From positions 674,352 through 738,351 of the forward strand of contig JADJYJ010000003.1 in assembly GCA_016719785.1 (NCBI GenBank): a stretch of DNA of 64,000 bases. The letters run 5' to 3'. This DNA comes from Candidatus Amarolinea dominans. GTDB lineage: Bacteria; Chloroflexota; Anaerolineae; SSC4; Amarolineaceae. Position 1 is the stretch's first letter; each line of letters begins with the position of its first letter. A program made the translations under genes and the position numbers. The notes under the pieces are model-generated. The model did not search any database. It saw only the letters and a program-made list of their open reading frames with translations, and was not told the origin of the DNA. Shown one piece after another: positions 43,674-52,062 of this stretch.

Positions 43674-43687
43674 TTTAAGCGTTTAAC
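43674..43687 (-). promoter_or_regulatory. Second LacI-type operator at the transcription start
   Basis: tttaagcgtttaac matches the perfect operator at 12 of 14 positions and lies 62 bp from it (about six helical turns). It begins just downstream of the -10 box at 43695-43700, covering the predicted +1, the classical position for repression. Confidence 0.75.
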
Positions 43688-43694
43688 TGATCGG

Positions 43695-43723
43695 AGTATA
43701 GCACACGGTCAGCGACTTGTCAA
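43695..43723 (-). promoter_or_regulatory. Consensus promoter of the lacI-led sugar operon
   Basis: On the minus strand TTGACA (43723-43718), a 17-bp spacer and TATACT (43700-43695). It is followed at once by the operator at 43687-43674 and drives lacI and the six genes behind it. Confidence 0.85.
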
Positions 43724-43753
43724 TACCCAATTTGCGGTTTTTGACAATTTCTA

Positions 43754-44530
43754 TTAGTCGAAGCCGCCCCAGCCTGTGCGGGTCAGGCGCGCGGGCAGGA
43801 CTTTGGCGACGGGTTCCCGCTCGCTGTCCGCGTCGAAGGCCAGCGCGGCGTCTGCGTCACGCGGTCTGCCTGCCGACTTGTCAGGTTCCGCGGCCAGGAT
43901 GAGCTGCGTGCGCTCGATGCGGCGGGCGCAATCGGTCAGTCCGAGGACCTCCAGCAGTTCATCGGGGCGGCCGGTGGCGCCTGGTCGGCTGCTGACGCGC
44001 AGCGCCAGGTGGACCCAGCCCTCGTCATCCGTACCCTCCACGCGCAGGTCTTCGATCAGCGGCCGCAAGTCGTAGGTCTTGCCGTCGCGGGCGCGCTGTT
44101 TGAGTACCTGCGCCGCGGCTGTGAAGCGGCCGACCGCCTGCGCCACATCCACCGCGCCTTCGGGCAAAATCTGAACCACATAATTCGCGGCCCACATCAA
44201 CGCCTGTAACGTGGGCGCGTGCAGATCAACTTCATGGATATCGCGAATCTCGATGCCCGGCGGCAGCTTGGGCTGTAACTCGGCCGCAAACTGGGCCGGC
44301 GCTATCGGCTCATTCAGCCACAAATCGGCCAGCTCCGCGCGACCACGGCAGCCCACCGGCAGCGCCGAGGCAAACTGAATGCGCAGTTGCGGATTGAAGC
44401 CCTTCGTGTACGCCACCGGCAGCTGCGTGCGTCGCAGCACCCGCTCCCACACGCGCGCCAGGTCGAGGTGCCCAATCCACTTCAGCGGCTCACCCTTCGT
44501 GTAGGTAAACCGTATGCGTTGCATTGTCAT
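43754..44530 (-). CDS. TIGR03936/DUF2344 radical-SAM-associated protein
   Basis: 258 residues. The N-terminus MQRIRFTYTKGEPLKWIGHLDLARVWERVLRR and AYTKGFNPQLRIQFASALPVG match the DUF2344 domain, which is often fused to, or next to, a radical SAM (YgiQ-like) protein and is found near ribosomal L21 or RNase genes. Its role is unknown. No radical SAM gene is present beside it here. An aggaag site precedes the start. Confidence 0.8.
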   Translation of the reverse strand: MTMQRIRFTYTKGEPLKWIGHLDLARVWERVLRRTQLPVAYTKGFNPQLRIQFASALPVGCRGRAELADLWLNEPIAPAQFAAELQPKLPPGIEIRDIHEVDLHAPTLQALMWAANYVVQILPEGAVDVAQAVGRFTAAAQVLKQRARDGKTYDLRPLIEDLRVEGTDDEGWVHLALRVSSRPGATGRPDELLEVLGLTDCARRIERTQLILAAEPDKSAGRPRDADAALAFDADSEREPVAKVLPARLTRTGWGGFD

Positions 44531-44627
44531 TCTTGATCTTCCTTACCCCAAAGAATTCGGGGCGACCGATTTTACCATACCACCGAAATGGACTAAAATA
44601 CCCCCTGAGGGATCTGACTCAGACCCC

Positions 44628-44684
44628 AATTTGTAGGGGCGCACCCTTGCGGTCGCCCACGCGGGCAGGCGCAAGGCCATGCCC
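44628..44684. repeat. Second copy of the interior of the 5821-5912 element
   Basis: Identical to 5831-5887 over 57 bases except for one or two differences (gtaggggcgc here, gtaggagcgc there). The terminal inverted repeats and target duplication of the first copy are absent, so this is a partial copy or a different insertion of the same dispersed repeat. Confidence 0.8.
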
Positions 44685-44701
44685 GCTTGATTCATCGTTG
44701 C

Positions 44702-44737
44702 GCAAAAAGAAACTTCCGGGACTGAGAATCCCGGAAG
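44702..44737 (-). terminator. Terminator of the tRNA-Cys gene
   Basis: On the minus strand an 8-bp stem (cttccggg / cccggaag) with a 9-base loop, followed by tttctttttg. It lies 10 bases past the tRNA. Confidence 0.85.
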
Positions 44738-44743
44738 CCGGTT

Positions 44744-44817
<74 letters not shown>

Positions 44818-44829
44818 AACCACGCGCCA

Positions 44830-44858
44830 ATTTTAGCCCAGAACCGGGTATCTGTCAA
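44830..44858 (-). promoter_or_regulatory. Consensus promoter of tRNA-Cys
   Basis: On the minus strand TTGACA (44858-44853), a 17-bp spacer and TAAAAT (44835-44830), about 12 bases before the tRNA 5' end. Confidence 0.8.
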
Positions 44859-44893
44859 ACGGAGTTTGGCGGTTCAACCCCCAGGAGACCTTC

Positions 44894-45241
44894 ATGCACG
44901 AATACAGAGATCGCACCAGCGAATGTCAACGCTGCGGCATCCCCTTCATTTGGACGGCCGGCGAGCAGCGCGCCGCGGGCGGCATCGAACCGACGCGACG
45001 GCTGTGCCCGGCCTGTGCGCAACTGCTGCCCGCGGTCAGTCGCGAGCGCGGCCTGGTCAAATGGTACAACTTGCGCCGCGGCTATGGCTTCATCAGCCGC
45101 TCCACGGGCGAGGACCTCTTCTTTCATCGCGACGCCCTGCCCGCGGACGCCGGCGCGATCGAACCGAACTTGCTGCTCGAATACGGCATCGAGCACACGG
45201 CCAAGGGACCGCAGGCGAACCAGATCAGGGTGTTGACGTGA
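44894..45241 (+). CDS. Cold-shock-domain protein with N-terminal zinc ribbon
   Basis: 115 residues. Residues 11-14 and 43-46 (CQRC, CPAC) form a zinc ribbon of the small FIWTAGEQ type. From about residue 52 is a cold-shock domain with RNP1 KWYNLRRGYGFIS (substituted from KWFNxxKGFGFI) and RNP2 DLFFHRD. It is likely a nucleic-acid chaperone. The zinc ribbon in front of the CSD is a known but uncommon layout. It lies between two tRNA genes. Confidence 0.9.
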   Translation: MHEYRDRTSECQRCGIPFIWTAGEQRAAGGIEPTRRLCPACAQLLPAVSRERGLVKWYNLRRGYGFISRSTGEDLFFHRDALPADAGAIEPNLLLEYGIEHTAKGPQANQIRVLT

Positions 45242-45380
45242 AGGTGTCTTAACGCCAGGACGCAGAAGCCTTTCCGTTAGCCGTAGGTCACGTCTCCGGC
45301 GTGACGATGCCCTCCGCCACAGAGTTCGCTTCTCTCGTCCAACGTCGTCCGACCAGAAGACCGTTCTTGTGAGTCGCCAT

Positions 45381-45409
45381 TTTACATTTTTTGTCAGTGC
45401 GTGTAGAAT
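45381..45409 (+). promoter_or_regulatory. Promoter of tRNA-Leu
   Basis: TTTACA (45381-45386), a 17-bp spacer and TAGAAT (45404-45409), about 30 bases before the tRNA. Confidence 0.7.
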
Positions 45410-45439
45410 AAACCTGACAACAGATCAGCGCCAGTTCCT

Positions 45440-45524
45440 GGGGTGATGGCGGAACAGGCAGACGCATCGGTCTTAAAAACCGAAGGACTAACCGTCCGTG
45501 TGGGTTCGAGTCCCACTCGCCCCA
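45440..45524 (+). tRNA. tRNA-Leu (TAA)
   Basis: 85 bases: acceptor ggggtga / tcgcccc, anticodon loop ctTAAaa, a long variable arm (ggactaaccgtcc region) as required for a class II tRNA, and T-arm gtggg ttcgagt cccac. CCA is not encoded. The non-coding 45242-45439 upstream holds its promoter. Confidence 0.96.
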
Positions 45525-45703
45525 TTCATCTCCGTCAAGCTGCGGTCGGCGCAGGCCGATCTGGCGGCGGAACGCCCCTTCGCCCCGAATTCATTCGGCG
45601 GCCTCGTTCCCCGGCGTGCTTGTCCACAACAAACTCACTTCCCCCGCACAACCTCAAGCCGGCGCAGCTCGGGCGCCAACATACCTGACCAGGAGAATTG
45701 ACT

Positions 45704-46405
45704 ATGGTGTCAAAGCGATTCGGATGGATTGTCTCTCTGTTGCTCGTCACAGTGCTTGTGCTCACGGCCTGTGGCACGCGCCCCGTTCCTTCAACCTCGC
45801 AAGGCGAAAAGACCAGCCCCCAGGAGTTCCTCATCGAACTGCCCCGCATCACCGTCAACATTGATGAACAGGGCACGCCCACCGTCATGGGCATGTCGCT
45901 CGCCGACCTTGCCAAGCTAACCGGCAGTCCCATGGCGCCGCTGCAGCTCACCCCAGAGCAGGTCACCCAGTTCCAGGCCAACAACATCCAGCACATCGAA
46001 CTGCTGCATCGGGGCGATGGCCTTTACCTCTTTGTAAATTCGAAGGCGCTGCCATATGTAAAATGGGACCAGAACACACTGCAAAATGCGGCCAAGATGC
46101 TGCAGACGTTCGATCCGCAGGTCAACGGTATGCACCTGGCTGAGTGGATCCCTTCCCTTCTGCCCATGGTGCGCAGCGTCGGGCTTGACCTGGTCTTCAT
46201 GATCCCCGTCAAGGCCGGCGCCACCAAGATCGAAGTGCGCCCCGAAGACCAGGAACCACCGCGCCCGCGGCCGACGGCGCAGCGCCCGGCCGCGGCCGTC
46301 GTACAGTTGCCCATCGTCTACGATGCCGCCGGCGCGCCGCAGGTCATTGGCGCGGCGGCCAGATGTTCCGCCCGGATGCCGCTGCCCTGGCGCAGATGGG
46401 GCTGA
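45704..46405 (+). CDS. Lipoprotein, 5' part of a frameshifted gene
   Basis: A lipoprotein signal (LLLVTVLVLTACG) opens a protein that would run to 46722 (about 340 residues) if a break near 46360 is repaired. The body (SPQEFLIELPRITVNIDEQGTPTVMG onward) contains a repeat of about 130 residues: residues 40-170 and the second fragment are alike (MGMSLADLAKLTG...LYLFVNSKALPYVKW against FRPDAAALAQMGL...LQVSVNNDPLPLIGW). Unknown function; possibly a beta-rich surface lipoprotein. ATG 45704 follows aggaga. Confidence 0.75.
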   Translation: MVSKRFGWIVSLLLVTVLVLTACGTRPVPSTSQGEKTSPQEFLIELPRITVNIDEQGTPTVMGMSLADLAKLTGSPMAPLQLTPEQVTQFQANNIQHIELLHRGDGLYLFVNSKALPYVKWDQNTLQNAAKMLQTFDPQVNGMHLAEWIPSLLPMVRSVGLDLVFMIPVKAGATKIEVRPEDQEPPRPRPTAQRPAAAVVQLPIVYDAAGAPQVIGAAARCSARMPLPWRRWG

Positions 46406-46722
46406 CCAACCTGCCCATCTACCTGACGCCGGACACCATCCAGTCCCTGATGCGCTCCAACGTTCAATTCATCACGATTCAGTCCAGCAGCGCCGGTCTG
46501 CAGGTCTCGGTCAACAACGACCCCCTGCCGCTGATTGGCTGGGGCGAGGCCGAGTTGGCCAACGCGCTGGAACTGGCCAAAGGCACAGGCAGCGTAGACC
46601 CGGCCGCGCTCGACCTGGTGGCGAAGTTTGCCCCGTTCATCGCCAACCTTGACCTGACCATCTACATGGAGTTCCCGCTGGCCAAGGGCGCCGAACAGAT
46701 CCAGCCCGCAACGAGCAAGTAA
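46363..46722 (+). CDS. Lipoprotein, 3' part after the frameshift
   Basis: Continues the preceding protein in another frame (FRPDAAALAQMGLTNLPIYL onward) as its second internal repeat. There is no separate ribosome site. It ends 13 bases before the next gene. Confidence 0.65.
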   Translation: MFRPDAAALAQMGLTNLPIYLTPDTIQSLMRSNVQFITIQSSSAGLQVSVNNDPLPLIGWGEAELANALELAKGTGSVDPAALDLVAKFAPFIANLDLTIYMEFPLAKGAEQIQPATSK

Positions 46723-46735
46723 CAGGAGGCTCGTC

Positions 46736-47089
46736 ATGCAAAAGCGTTTCGGGTTCTTGCGCTTCACCAGCTTCATGCTGCGCCTGTTTGCCGCCATCTG
46801 CCTGCTCCTGGGCTTGGCCGCCGGCCTGGCGCTCATTCTCGGCGGCAACTATCAGAATGTGCTCGGCTTCAAGCTGACCATTCCGACCGCTGCCCTGTGG
46901 ATTGCTGCATTGCTGCCCGTCGTCTGCGGCCTGTTTTACTTCGTCATCCTCTATGCGGCTGGCGGCGTGCTGACGTTGCTCATCGCCACCGAGGAAAACA
47001 CCCGCGCCACCGCCCTGGGCCTGGCCAACCTGCGCGCCCCGGCGCCGGCGTCAACGCCTGAAGTTCGTAATCCACCCCCGGTCAGCTGA
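46736..47089 (+). CDS. Small membrane protein of unknown function
   Basis: 117 residues with two hydrophobic helices (about 12-37 and 50-82) and a polar C-terminus. ATG follows caggagg. It is probably cotranscribed with the lipoprotein. I do not recognise the family. Confidence 0.7.
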   Translation: MQKRFGFLRFTSFMLRLFAAICLLLGLAAGLALILGGNYQNVLGFKLTIPTAALWIAALLPVVCGLFYFVILYAAGGVLTLLIATEENTRATALGLANLRAPAPASTPEVRNPPPVS

Positions 47090-47106
47090 TCGCCCGTTGT
47101 TGCAAG

Positions 47107-47137
47107 ACCCCTGCGCGCCAGCCTGGCGCGCAGGGGT
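47107..47137. terminator. Strong hairpin between the membrane protein and histidine kinase genes
   Basis: A perfect 14-bp stem (acccctgcgcgcca / tggcgcgcaggggt) with a 3-base loop, 17 bases before the kinase ATG. No T tract; it may end the upstream transcript or sit in the kinase leader. Confidence 0.55.
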
Positions 47138-47154
47138 GGTCATCGAGGCACACC

Positions 47155-48330
47155 ATGACACCCCTGCCGCCGACTCAATCTGACGATCTCGCTGCGGAGC
47201 CGCCCGATCCGCAGGCCCATTCCACGAGTGACGCCCATCAGCTCCTGCTCGAACTGGGCGAGCTGTGGGCCGCGCCCGACAATGCGCACAAGGCCCGCCT
47301 GGCTGGCCTGCGCCGCGTGCAAACCTTCTTTGGCGCCGAGGCTATCTGCCTGGCGCTGGCCGACCCTTTCAGCAACCGTTTCGATTTGACCTACCGACTG
47401 GGCCGTTGCGTGTGGCCGGCCGAGCTGTGGCCGCGGGTCATGACCGGTGGTAACACCCAACTGCCCGGCGGGGTCCTGGGCCTGCCGGCGGCCGTTAGCG
47501 GCCAGGCGCCCAACGGCGTGCTGGCGCTGCTGCGGCCTGGCGTCATGTTCTCCGGCCGCGAACAGCGCTGGCTGCGGCGGGTTGGCGTTCTGCTGGCGCA
47601 TGAACAGAATGCGCACCGCCTGCGTTTGCTGATGCGCATCATGGAACAGGCCAACCGCAAAGAGAACCCGATTGACCTCTATAGCTTCTTGCTGGATGAA
47701 CTGCAGCGCTTCATTAAATACGATCACAGCGCCGCCGTGATCGTCCTCGACCGTGAGAATAACCGCCTGATCGTGCGCCGGGAACTGGTGCAGCCCGCGG
47801 TGGAAGCGTGGCGCCTGCCCTCTCCGCGTGCCATCAACCTGGAACCGGGTCTCGCACAACGCCTGGCCGGGATACACAGCGCGCCGGTCAGACCCATCGA
47901 ATATCAGCGCGCCAGCGCCGGCGATCCCTGGCAGGGCGAAACGGCATCCTGGCTGGCGCAGGCCCTGGCCTACGGAGAACTGCCCTGGCGGCCGGAAGGC
48001 AAGGATCATCCGGCGGAGGCGCAAACCCCGGTGGCGCCGGTTGCACCCTGCTCGCCGGAGGGTGGCATCCTCGCCGTGCCCCTGGTCCACAACGACACGG
48101 TGTGGGGGTTGCTCAAGCTGTCAACGCTGCGCTGCGGACCGCTGCGTCTGCCCACAGCCGACGCGCAGGTCGTGCAGCAGTTCGCCGATCGCCTGGCCCT
48201 GACGCTCTATCAGTCTGATCTCTACTACCGCCGCCAGCTTGAGATGGATGCGGTGCGTGAGATCGGCCAGACCACCACCCACCCGGTTTCGCTGGAAACC
48301 GTCTGCCAGACCACGCTTGAGGCGCGCTGA
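47155..48330 (+). CDS. GAF-domain sensor histidine kinase, N-terminal fragment
   Basis: First of about five frames that together read as one soluble multi-GAF histidine kinase (47155-50558, about 1130 residues). This part has a coiled N-terminus and a first GAF-like domain (FFGAEAICLALADPFSNRFDL, GVLALLRPG), then a second (NPIDLYSFLLDELQRFIKYDHSAAVIV to GGILAVPLVHNDTVWGLLKL). The frame is lost near 48325. No membrane segment is seen. Confidence 0.75.
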   Translation: MTPLPPTQSDDLAAEPPDPQAHSTSDAHQLLLELGELWAAPDNAHKARLAGLRRVQTFFGAEAICLALADPFSNRFDLTYRLGRCVWPAELWPRVMTGGNTQLPGGVLGLPAAVSGQAPNGVLALLRPGVMFSGREQRWLRRVGVLLAHEQNAHRLRLLMRIMEQANRKENPIDLYSFLLDELQRFIKYDHSAAVIVLDRENNRLIVRRELVQPAVEAWRLPSPRAINLEPGLAQRLAGIHSAPVRPIEYQRASAGDPWQGETASWLAQALAYGELPWRPEGKDHPAEAQTPVAPVAPCSPEGGILAVPLVHNDTVWGLLKLSTLRCGPLRLPTADAQVVQQFADRLALTLYQSDLYYRRQLEMDAVREIGQTTTHPVSLETVCQTTLEAR

Positions 48331-48457
48331 AAACCTTGCATCTGACTGTGGGTCAGGTGCAGACGCGCCTGCGCCTGGTGCATGAGCAGCCGGTGCAGGC
48401 GGGCAGTACCCATGCGCGGAGACCGTCACCCAGGCGCTGGCAGACCTGGAACGCGGC

Positions 48458-48904
48458 GTGTGGAGCAGCGGGGTCGCCGGCCTGCATAACAACCTGCCGC
48501 CGCCGGCCGCTGCGCCCGCGGGCAGCCGCGTCATGCGCGCCGCGCTGATCGTGCCCATCCAGTATGAGCACGCCGTCATCGGCCTGATCAGCGTGCAGTC
48601 GTCGCTGGCCGAGCGCTTTCGTCCGACCGACCAGACCTTTCTGCAGACCGTCGCGCACGAGGCCGCGCTGGCGCTGAAGACCGCTGAGTTGTACGAACAG
48701 GTGCGGCAGCAGGCGGAAGAGCGCAAGGAGCGCCTGGCCCTCTTGCACGAGCTGAGCCGGTCGCTCAATCGCGAGCTTGACCTGCAGACCGTCCTGCACC
48801 ACGCCGTGGTCACCTCACGGGCGCGGTTGCGGGCTGAAACAGCTTCGATCTTCCTGCTCAAGGACGGCGTCCTGCGCCGCCAGGACAGCGATGGCCCAGG
48901 ATGA
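48458..48904 (+). CDS. GAF-domain histidine kinase, second fragment
   Basis: Open from about 48411. It continues with VMRAALIVPIQYEHAVIGLISVQSS, the end of a GAF domain, then a coiled linker (YEQVRQQAEERKERLALLHELSRSL) and the start of the next GAF (LDLQTVLHHAVVTSRARLRAE). A one-base break near 48900 ends it. Confidence 0.65.
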   Translation: MWSSGVAGLHNNLPPPAAAPAGSRVMRAALIVPIQYEHAVIGLISVQSSLAERFRPTDQTFLQTVAHEAALALKTAELYEQVRQQAEERKERLALLHELSRSLNRELDLQTVLHHAVVTSRARLRAETASIFLLKDGVLRRQDSDGPG

Positions 48905-49074
48905 CGGCCTGTTTCCAGACGAAATCTACCGCGTGGGTGAAGGGCTGACCGGCCTGGCGAGCTGCGCCCAGCCGCCTGTGCATCCGGACAATTGCCCTTG
49001 CCATGCCCAGGGCGGTCAGCCGCCGGCGGCCAGCCGCGATCCACATGACCTGACTGCCGAGGCCAACCAGGAGC

Positions 49075-49296
49075 GTGGGACACGTTTTGGGCCAGGCCGT
49101 GGCCTGCAATCAGGTGAACGACTGCCCGCTGGTGATCGAGGCGCATCGCCGGCGCTATCGCGACATCTTGCGCAGCGGCCAGGCGCAGCACTTGATCGCT
49201 GTGCCGCTGGATGACGCCTACCACACCTTTGGCGTGCTGCGTGTGCTCAACAAACTGACGCCAGAGGGCGCTGGACCAGGCTGGCTTCAGCGATGA
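49075..49296 (+). CDS. GAF-domain histidine kinase, third fragment
   Basis: A 73-residue piece (QHLIAVPLDDAYHTFGVLRVLNK) giving the end of the third GAF domain; its start (GLFPDEIYRVGEGLTG) is in another frame at about 48898-48955. Breaks lie near 49075 and 49275. Confidence 0.5.
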   Translation: MGHVLGQAVACNQVNDCPLVIEAHRRRYRDILRSGQAQHLIAVPLDDAYHTFGVLRVLNKLTPEGAGPGWLQR

Positions 49297-49330
49297 TGAT
49301 CGCGACCTGCTCTCCACCATTGCCAGCCAG

Positions 49331-50002
49331 GTGGCGACCGCCATTTCCAACCTGCGCCAGACCCAGCGCCTGACCAGCATCTTCGAGGTCAACGAACTGC
49401 TCAGCCGCACCCCGGACCGCCAGCAGATTGGCGACCGCATCGCGCAGATCATGACCGGCCCGGCATTGAGCTACAGCGATTGCACCCTGCATCTGTTGGA
49501 GGGCGACCGCCTCATCCTGATCCCGCGCACGGGTGAGCCGGCCAGCGGCGCGGCGTTGGAGATCGGTCTGCACGAGGGCGTGATGGGCTGGGTTGCGCGC
49601 GAGAAGCGTCATCGCTATGTGCTGGACATCGCCCAGGACCCGGATTTCAAGCACAAGGACTGGGCCAGCCAGCAGGGATTGGTCTCCATGCTCTGCGTGC
49701 CGCTGCTGACCGGCGACCGGGTCTTTGGCACGTTGGCGGTCTACACCACCTACGAACATGAGTTCAACGACGACGAGGTGCGCGGTCTGCACACCTTTGC
49801 CACGCAGGCTGCCATTGCCTTTGCCAGCGCGCAGCGCCAACAGCAGTTGCTGCGTGCGAATGAAGTGCGCACCGCGGAGCTGCACAAGGCAACGCATGAG
49901 CTGCGTTCGCCGCTCGCCCAGGCCAAGAACATTACCGGCAACCTGCTGGCGGGCAAGCTGGGCGCTCTGACCAAAAAGCAGCATGATCGCCTGGAAAACT
50001 GA
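49331..50002 (+). CDS. GAF-domain histidine kinase, fourth fragment with phosphoacceptor region
   Basis: Open from about 49270. It contains a full GAF domain (SIFEVNELLSRTPDRQQIGDRIA to YTTYEHEFNDDEVRGLHTFA) and the start of the HisKA region, ELHKATHELRSPLAQAKNI, whose His is the phosphoacceptor. The frame breaks near 49990, inside the dimerisation helices. Confidence 0.75.
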   Translation: MATAISNLRQTQRLTSIFEVNELLSRTPDRQQIGDRIAQIMTGPALSYSDCTLHLLEGDRLILIPRTGEPASGAALEIGLHEGVMGWVAREKRHRYVLDIAQDPDFKHKDWASQQGLVSMLCVPLLTGDRVFGTLAVYTTYEHEFNDDEVRGLHTFATQAAIAFASAQRQQQLLRANEVRTAELHKATHELRSPLAQAKNITGNLLAGKLGALTKKQHDRLEN

Positions 50003-50558
50003 CGGGTTACCCGAGCGCCAACAGCGTCAGATTGACAAACTTCTGCTCCTCAGCCGGCTGGAGGCGGGCGGCGACCATCCGGGCATCTCGTTCGATCCGA
50101 AACAGCTCAACGTGAGAACTCTCTTGCGCCAGGCGCAGCGGCGGGCCGCAGACCCCGCCCAGCGCAAGAAGCTGCATCTCGACATCAAGCGTTTTGCCAA
50201 TGCCAGCCTGGCCGTGTGGGGGGATCAGTACACCCTGGAGCAGGTGCTGGATAACCTGATCGAGAACGCCATCAAATTCACCCCGGCGGGCGGCGCCATC
50301 ACCCTGGGTTATGACACCTGGAAGGACCGCATACGCATCACGATCAGCGACACCGGCATCGGCATTTCAGAGGAGATGCGCACGCGCGTGTTCGAGAAGT
50401 ATTTCCAGATCACGAACACGAGCCAGGATCAAACCACGGGGCTTGGCTTGGGACTGGCCATTTGCCAGGAGATTGTGCAGCGGCATGGCGGCGAGATCGA
50501 AATCCACGACACGCCGGGGGGCGGGGCGACGTTTATGATTTTTTTACCTGGAAATTGA
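49983..50558 (+). CDS. GAF-domain histidine kinase, ATP-binding fragment
   Basis: HATPase_c domain with N box DNLIENAIKFTP, G1 ISDTGIGIS, F box FEKYFQ and G2 TGLGLGLAI. It is complete at the C-terminus and followed 12 bases later by its response regulator, giving a two-component pair. Confidence 0.8.
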   Translation: MIAWKTDGLPERQQRQIDKLLLLSRLEAGGDHPGISFDPKQLNVRTLLRQAQRRAADPAQRKKLHLDIKRFANASLAVWGDQYTLEQVLDNLIENAIKFTPAGGAITLGYDTWKDRIRITISDTGIGISEEMRTRVFEKYFQITNTSQDQTTGLGLGLAICQEIVQRHGGEIEIHDTPGGGATFMIFLPGN

Positions 50559-50570
50559 GGGGTTGACATA

Positions 50571-50780
50571 ATGCCAGATGCGAAGCTATTGGTGATTGAT
50601 GACGAGCCGGGGTTTGGCGAGAGCCTGGCCGATTGGTTTACACCGTTGGGGTACCAGGTCAGCGAGGCGGCCAGCGGCGCGGAGGGAGTCGAACTGGCGC
50701 TGGCGCAGCGGCCCGACGCGATCATCCTGGACATCCTGATGCCAGGGATGGACGGCTTTGCGGTGATTCGCGCTGCGTGA
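50571..50780 (+). CDS. Response regulator receiver domain, 5' fragment
   Basis: VIDDEPGFGESL and DAIILDILMPGMDG hold the acidic pocket and phosphoacceptor Asp of a CheY-like domain. A one-base deletion in the cgcg run near 50770 brings an early stop; the adjacent frame continues ALRENDLTRDIPIVVWS. Confidence 0.8.
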   Translation: MPDAKLLVIDDEPGFGESLADWFTPLGYQVSEAASGAEGVELALAQRPDAIILDILMPGMDGFAVIRAA

Positions 50781-50808
50781 AAACGACCTGACGCGTGACA
50801 TCCCGATC

Positions 50809-51333
50809 GTGGTGTGGTCGGTGACCAGCGAGGATTTGAGCAACCGGCTGCGTGGGCTGCGTTTTGGCGCCGACTACATTCTATTGAAGGGCAAAGAGCT
50901 GCACGAGCTTGAAGAAGTGCTGCGGCGCACGCTGGGGCGGCGCAAGCCAGCGCCCGCTGCATCACCGGCTGCATCACCGGCTGCATTGCCCGCGGTATCT
51001 GCCCGCGGCCTGATCTACGACCCGGACGAAGTGCTGGTTTACCGCGACGGCGTGCGTCTCAACGTCGAGTTGACGCCCAACGAGGCGAGCCTCATGCACT
51101 GTTTGTGGGAGAACCGCAATCACCTGACCACGCGTGACGACATTGCCGCCAGCGTCTACAGCGATGTGCAGAATCGGGAAGGCGTCAGCAACGAAGCCAT
51201 GGATCGCCTGGTGGGGCGGCTCAGGACCAAAATCGAGCCGGATCCCAAGTCCCCGCGCTACCTCCAGACCGTGCGCGGCTTCGGTTACCGCCTGGCGCCG
51301 AGCGGCCAGCCGTTCAATCATGAGGGTGGGTAG
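50809..51333 (+). CDS. Response regulator, receiver end plus winged-helix DNA-binding domain
   Basis: The receiver ends with IPIVVWSVTSEDL (Thr/Ser switch) and the LLKGKELHELEEVL helix. A linker with three 12-bp repeats (gctgcatcaccg, near 50957-50992) follows. The OmpR/PhoB-type winged helix is RDGVRLNVELTPNEASLMHCLWEN to GRLRTKIEPDPKSPRYLQTV and then RGFGYRL. With the fragment before it this is one regulator of about 250 residues, cognate to the GAF kinase. Confidence 0.82.
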   Translation: MVWSVTSEDLSNRLRGLRFGADYILLKGKELHELEEVLRRTLGRRKPAPAASPAASPAALPAVSARGLIYDPDEVLVYRDGVRLNVELTPNEASLMHCLWENRNHLTTRDDIAASVYSDVQNREGVSNEAMDRLVGRLRTKIEPDPKSPRYLQTVRGFGYRLAPSGQPFNHEGG

Positions 51334-51559
51334 GGAGAGCCGTGGCAGGCGCGGTTGCCATAAAGGACAACTGATGCTATGATGGCCGCCTTCAAGAACA
51401 TCCTCAGCCCATTGGAACGCTGCCTGTCATGCACCTGTAGGATTGATGACAGGTTTGGCGGGAGCCAAATCTCTACAATCTCCACGTACGACCACGTAGA
51501 TTCCCCGCAGCATCGCACAGCGCAGGTTCTTGTTCTGATTGACAGAAGGAGGCGTAACG

Positions 51560-51769
51560 ATGGCTGTTGTTATTGCACTGGCACTGTTGGTTGTTGTGGT
51601 GATCTTTGTCCTGGCCCCTCCGCCGCCAGACTCGCCCCCAGTCGTTTTCATTTCGCCGCTTGTGGCGCTCCCGACCCAACGCGATCCAGGGGCAACCCTG
51701 GCCGCCCTGATCTTGCTGGTCATCCTGTTACTCACGCTGTTTGGCCTGATCCGGCCGTTCCTGAGCTGA
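51560..51769 (+). CDS. Small two-helix membrane protein
   Basis: 69 residues: helix (MAVVIALALLVVVVIFVLA), Pro-rich linker, helix (LAALILLVILLLTLFGLI). A strong aaggaggcg site fixes ATG 51560. The layout is the same as in the next gene, so the two may be diverged duplicates. The upstream 51334-51559 has only a hairpin near 51421-51451. Confidence 0.6.
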   Translation: MAVVIALALLVVVVIFVLAPPPPDSPPVVFISPLVALPTQRDPGATLAALILLVILLLTLFGLIRPFLS

Positions 51770-51821
51770 TTGTCGAAGATGGGCATGAAATCGTAACGGG
51801 AGGCGTATGAACGGGAGGCGT

Positions 51822-52015
51822 ATGATGGAAACCTTTTTGATATTCGCAGCCGTGTTAGGATTCGTGGTCCTGGTGAATTCGGCCGTAGGCGCTGGTCGCA
51901 ACCGCACAACCGCCGACGCCCCGAGACGTCCCGGAACTACGACATCACGACCCTGATCTTGATCCTCATCCTGGGTGGGGTGCTCTACTACCTCAGCCAG
52001 CAGACGCCGCTGTAG
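51822..52015 (+). CDS. Small two-helix membrane protein, frameshifted
   Basis: Starts METFLIFAAVLGFVVLV after gggaggcg, then meets an early stop at 51954-51956. The neighbouring frame supplies the second helix (YDITTLILILILGGVLYYLS) and a stop at 52013-52015. One base is missing or extra near 51930. Confidence 0.55.
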
Positions 52016-52027
52016 TGACCCGATCTG

Positions 52028-52062
52028 GCCGGCCAGGTGTTCACCACCTGGCCGGCTGTTTT
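52028..52062 (+). terminator. Rho-independent terminator after the small membrane proteins
   Basis: A perfect 12-bp stem (gccggccaggtg / cacctggccggc), 5-base loop, then tgtttt. Confidence 0.8.
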
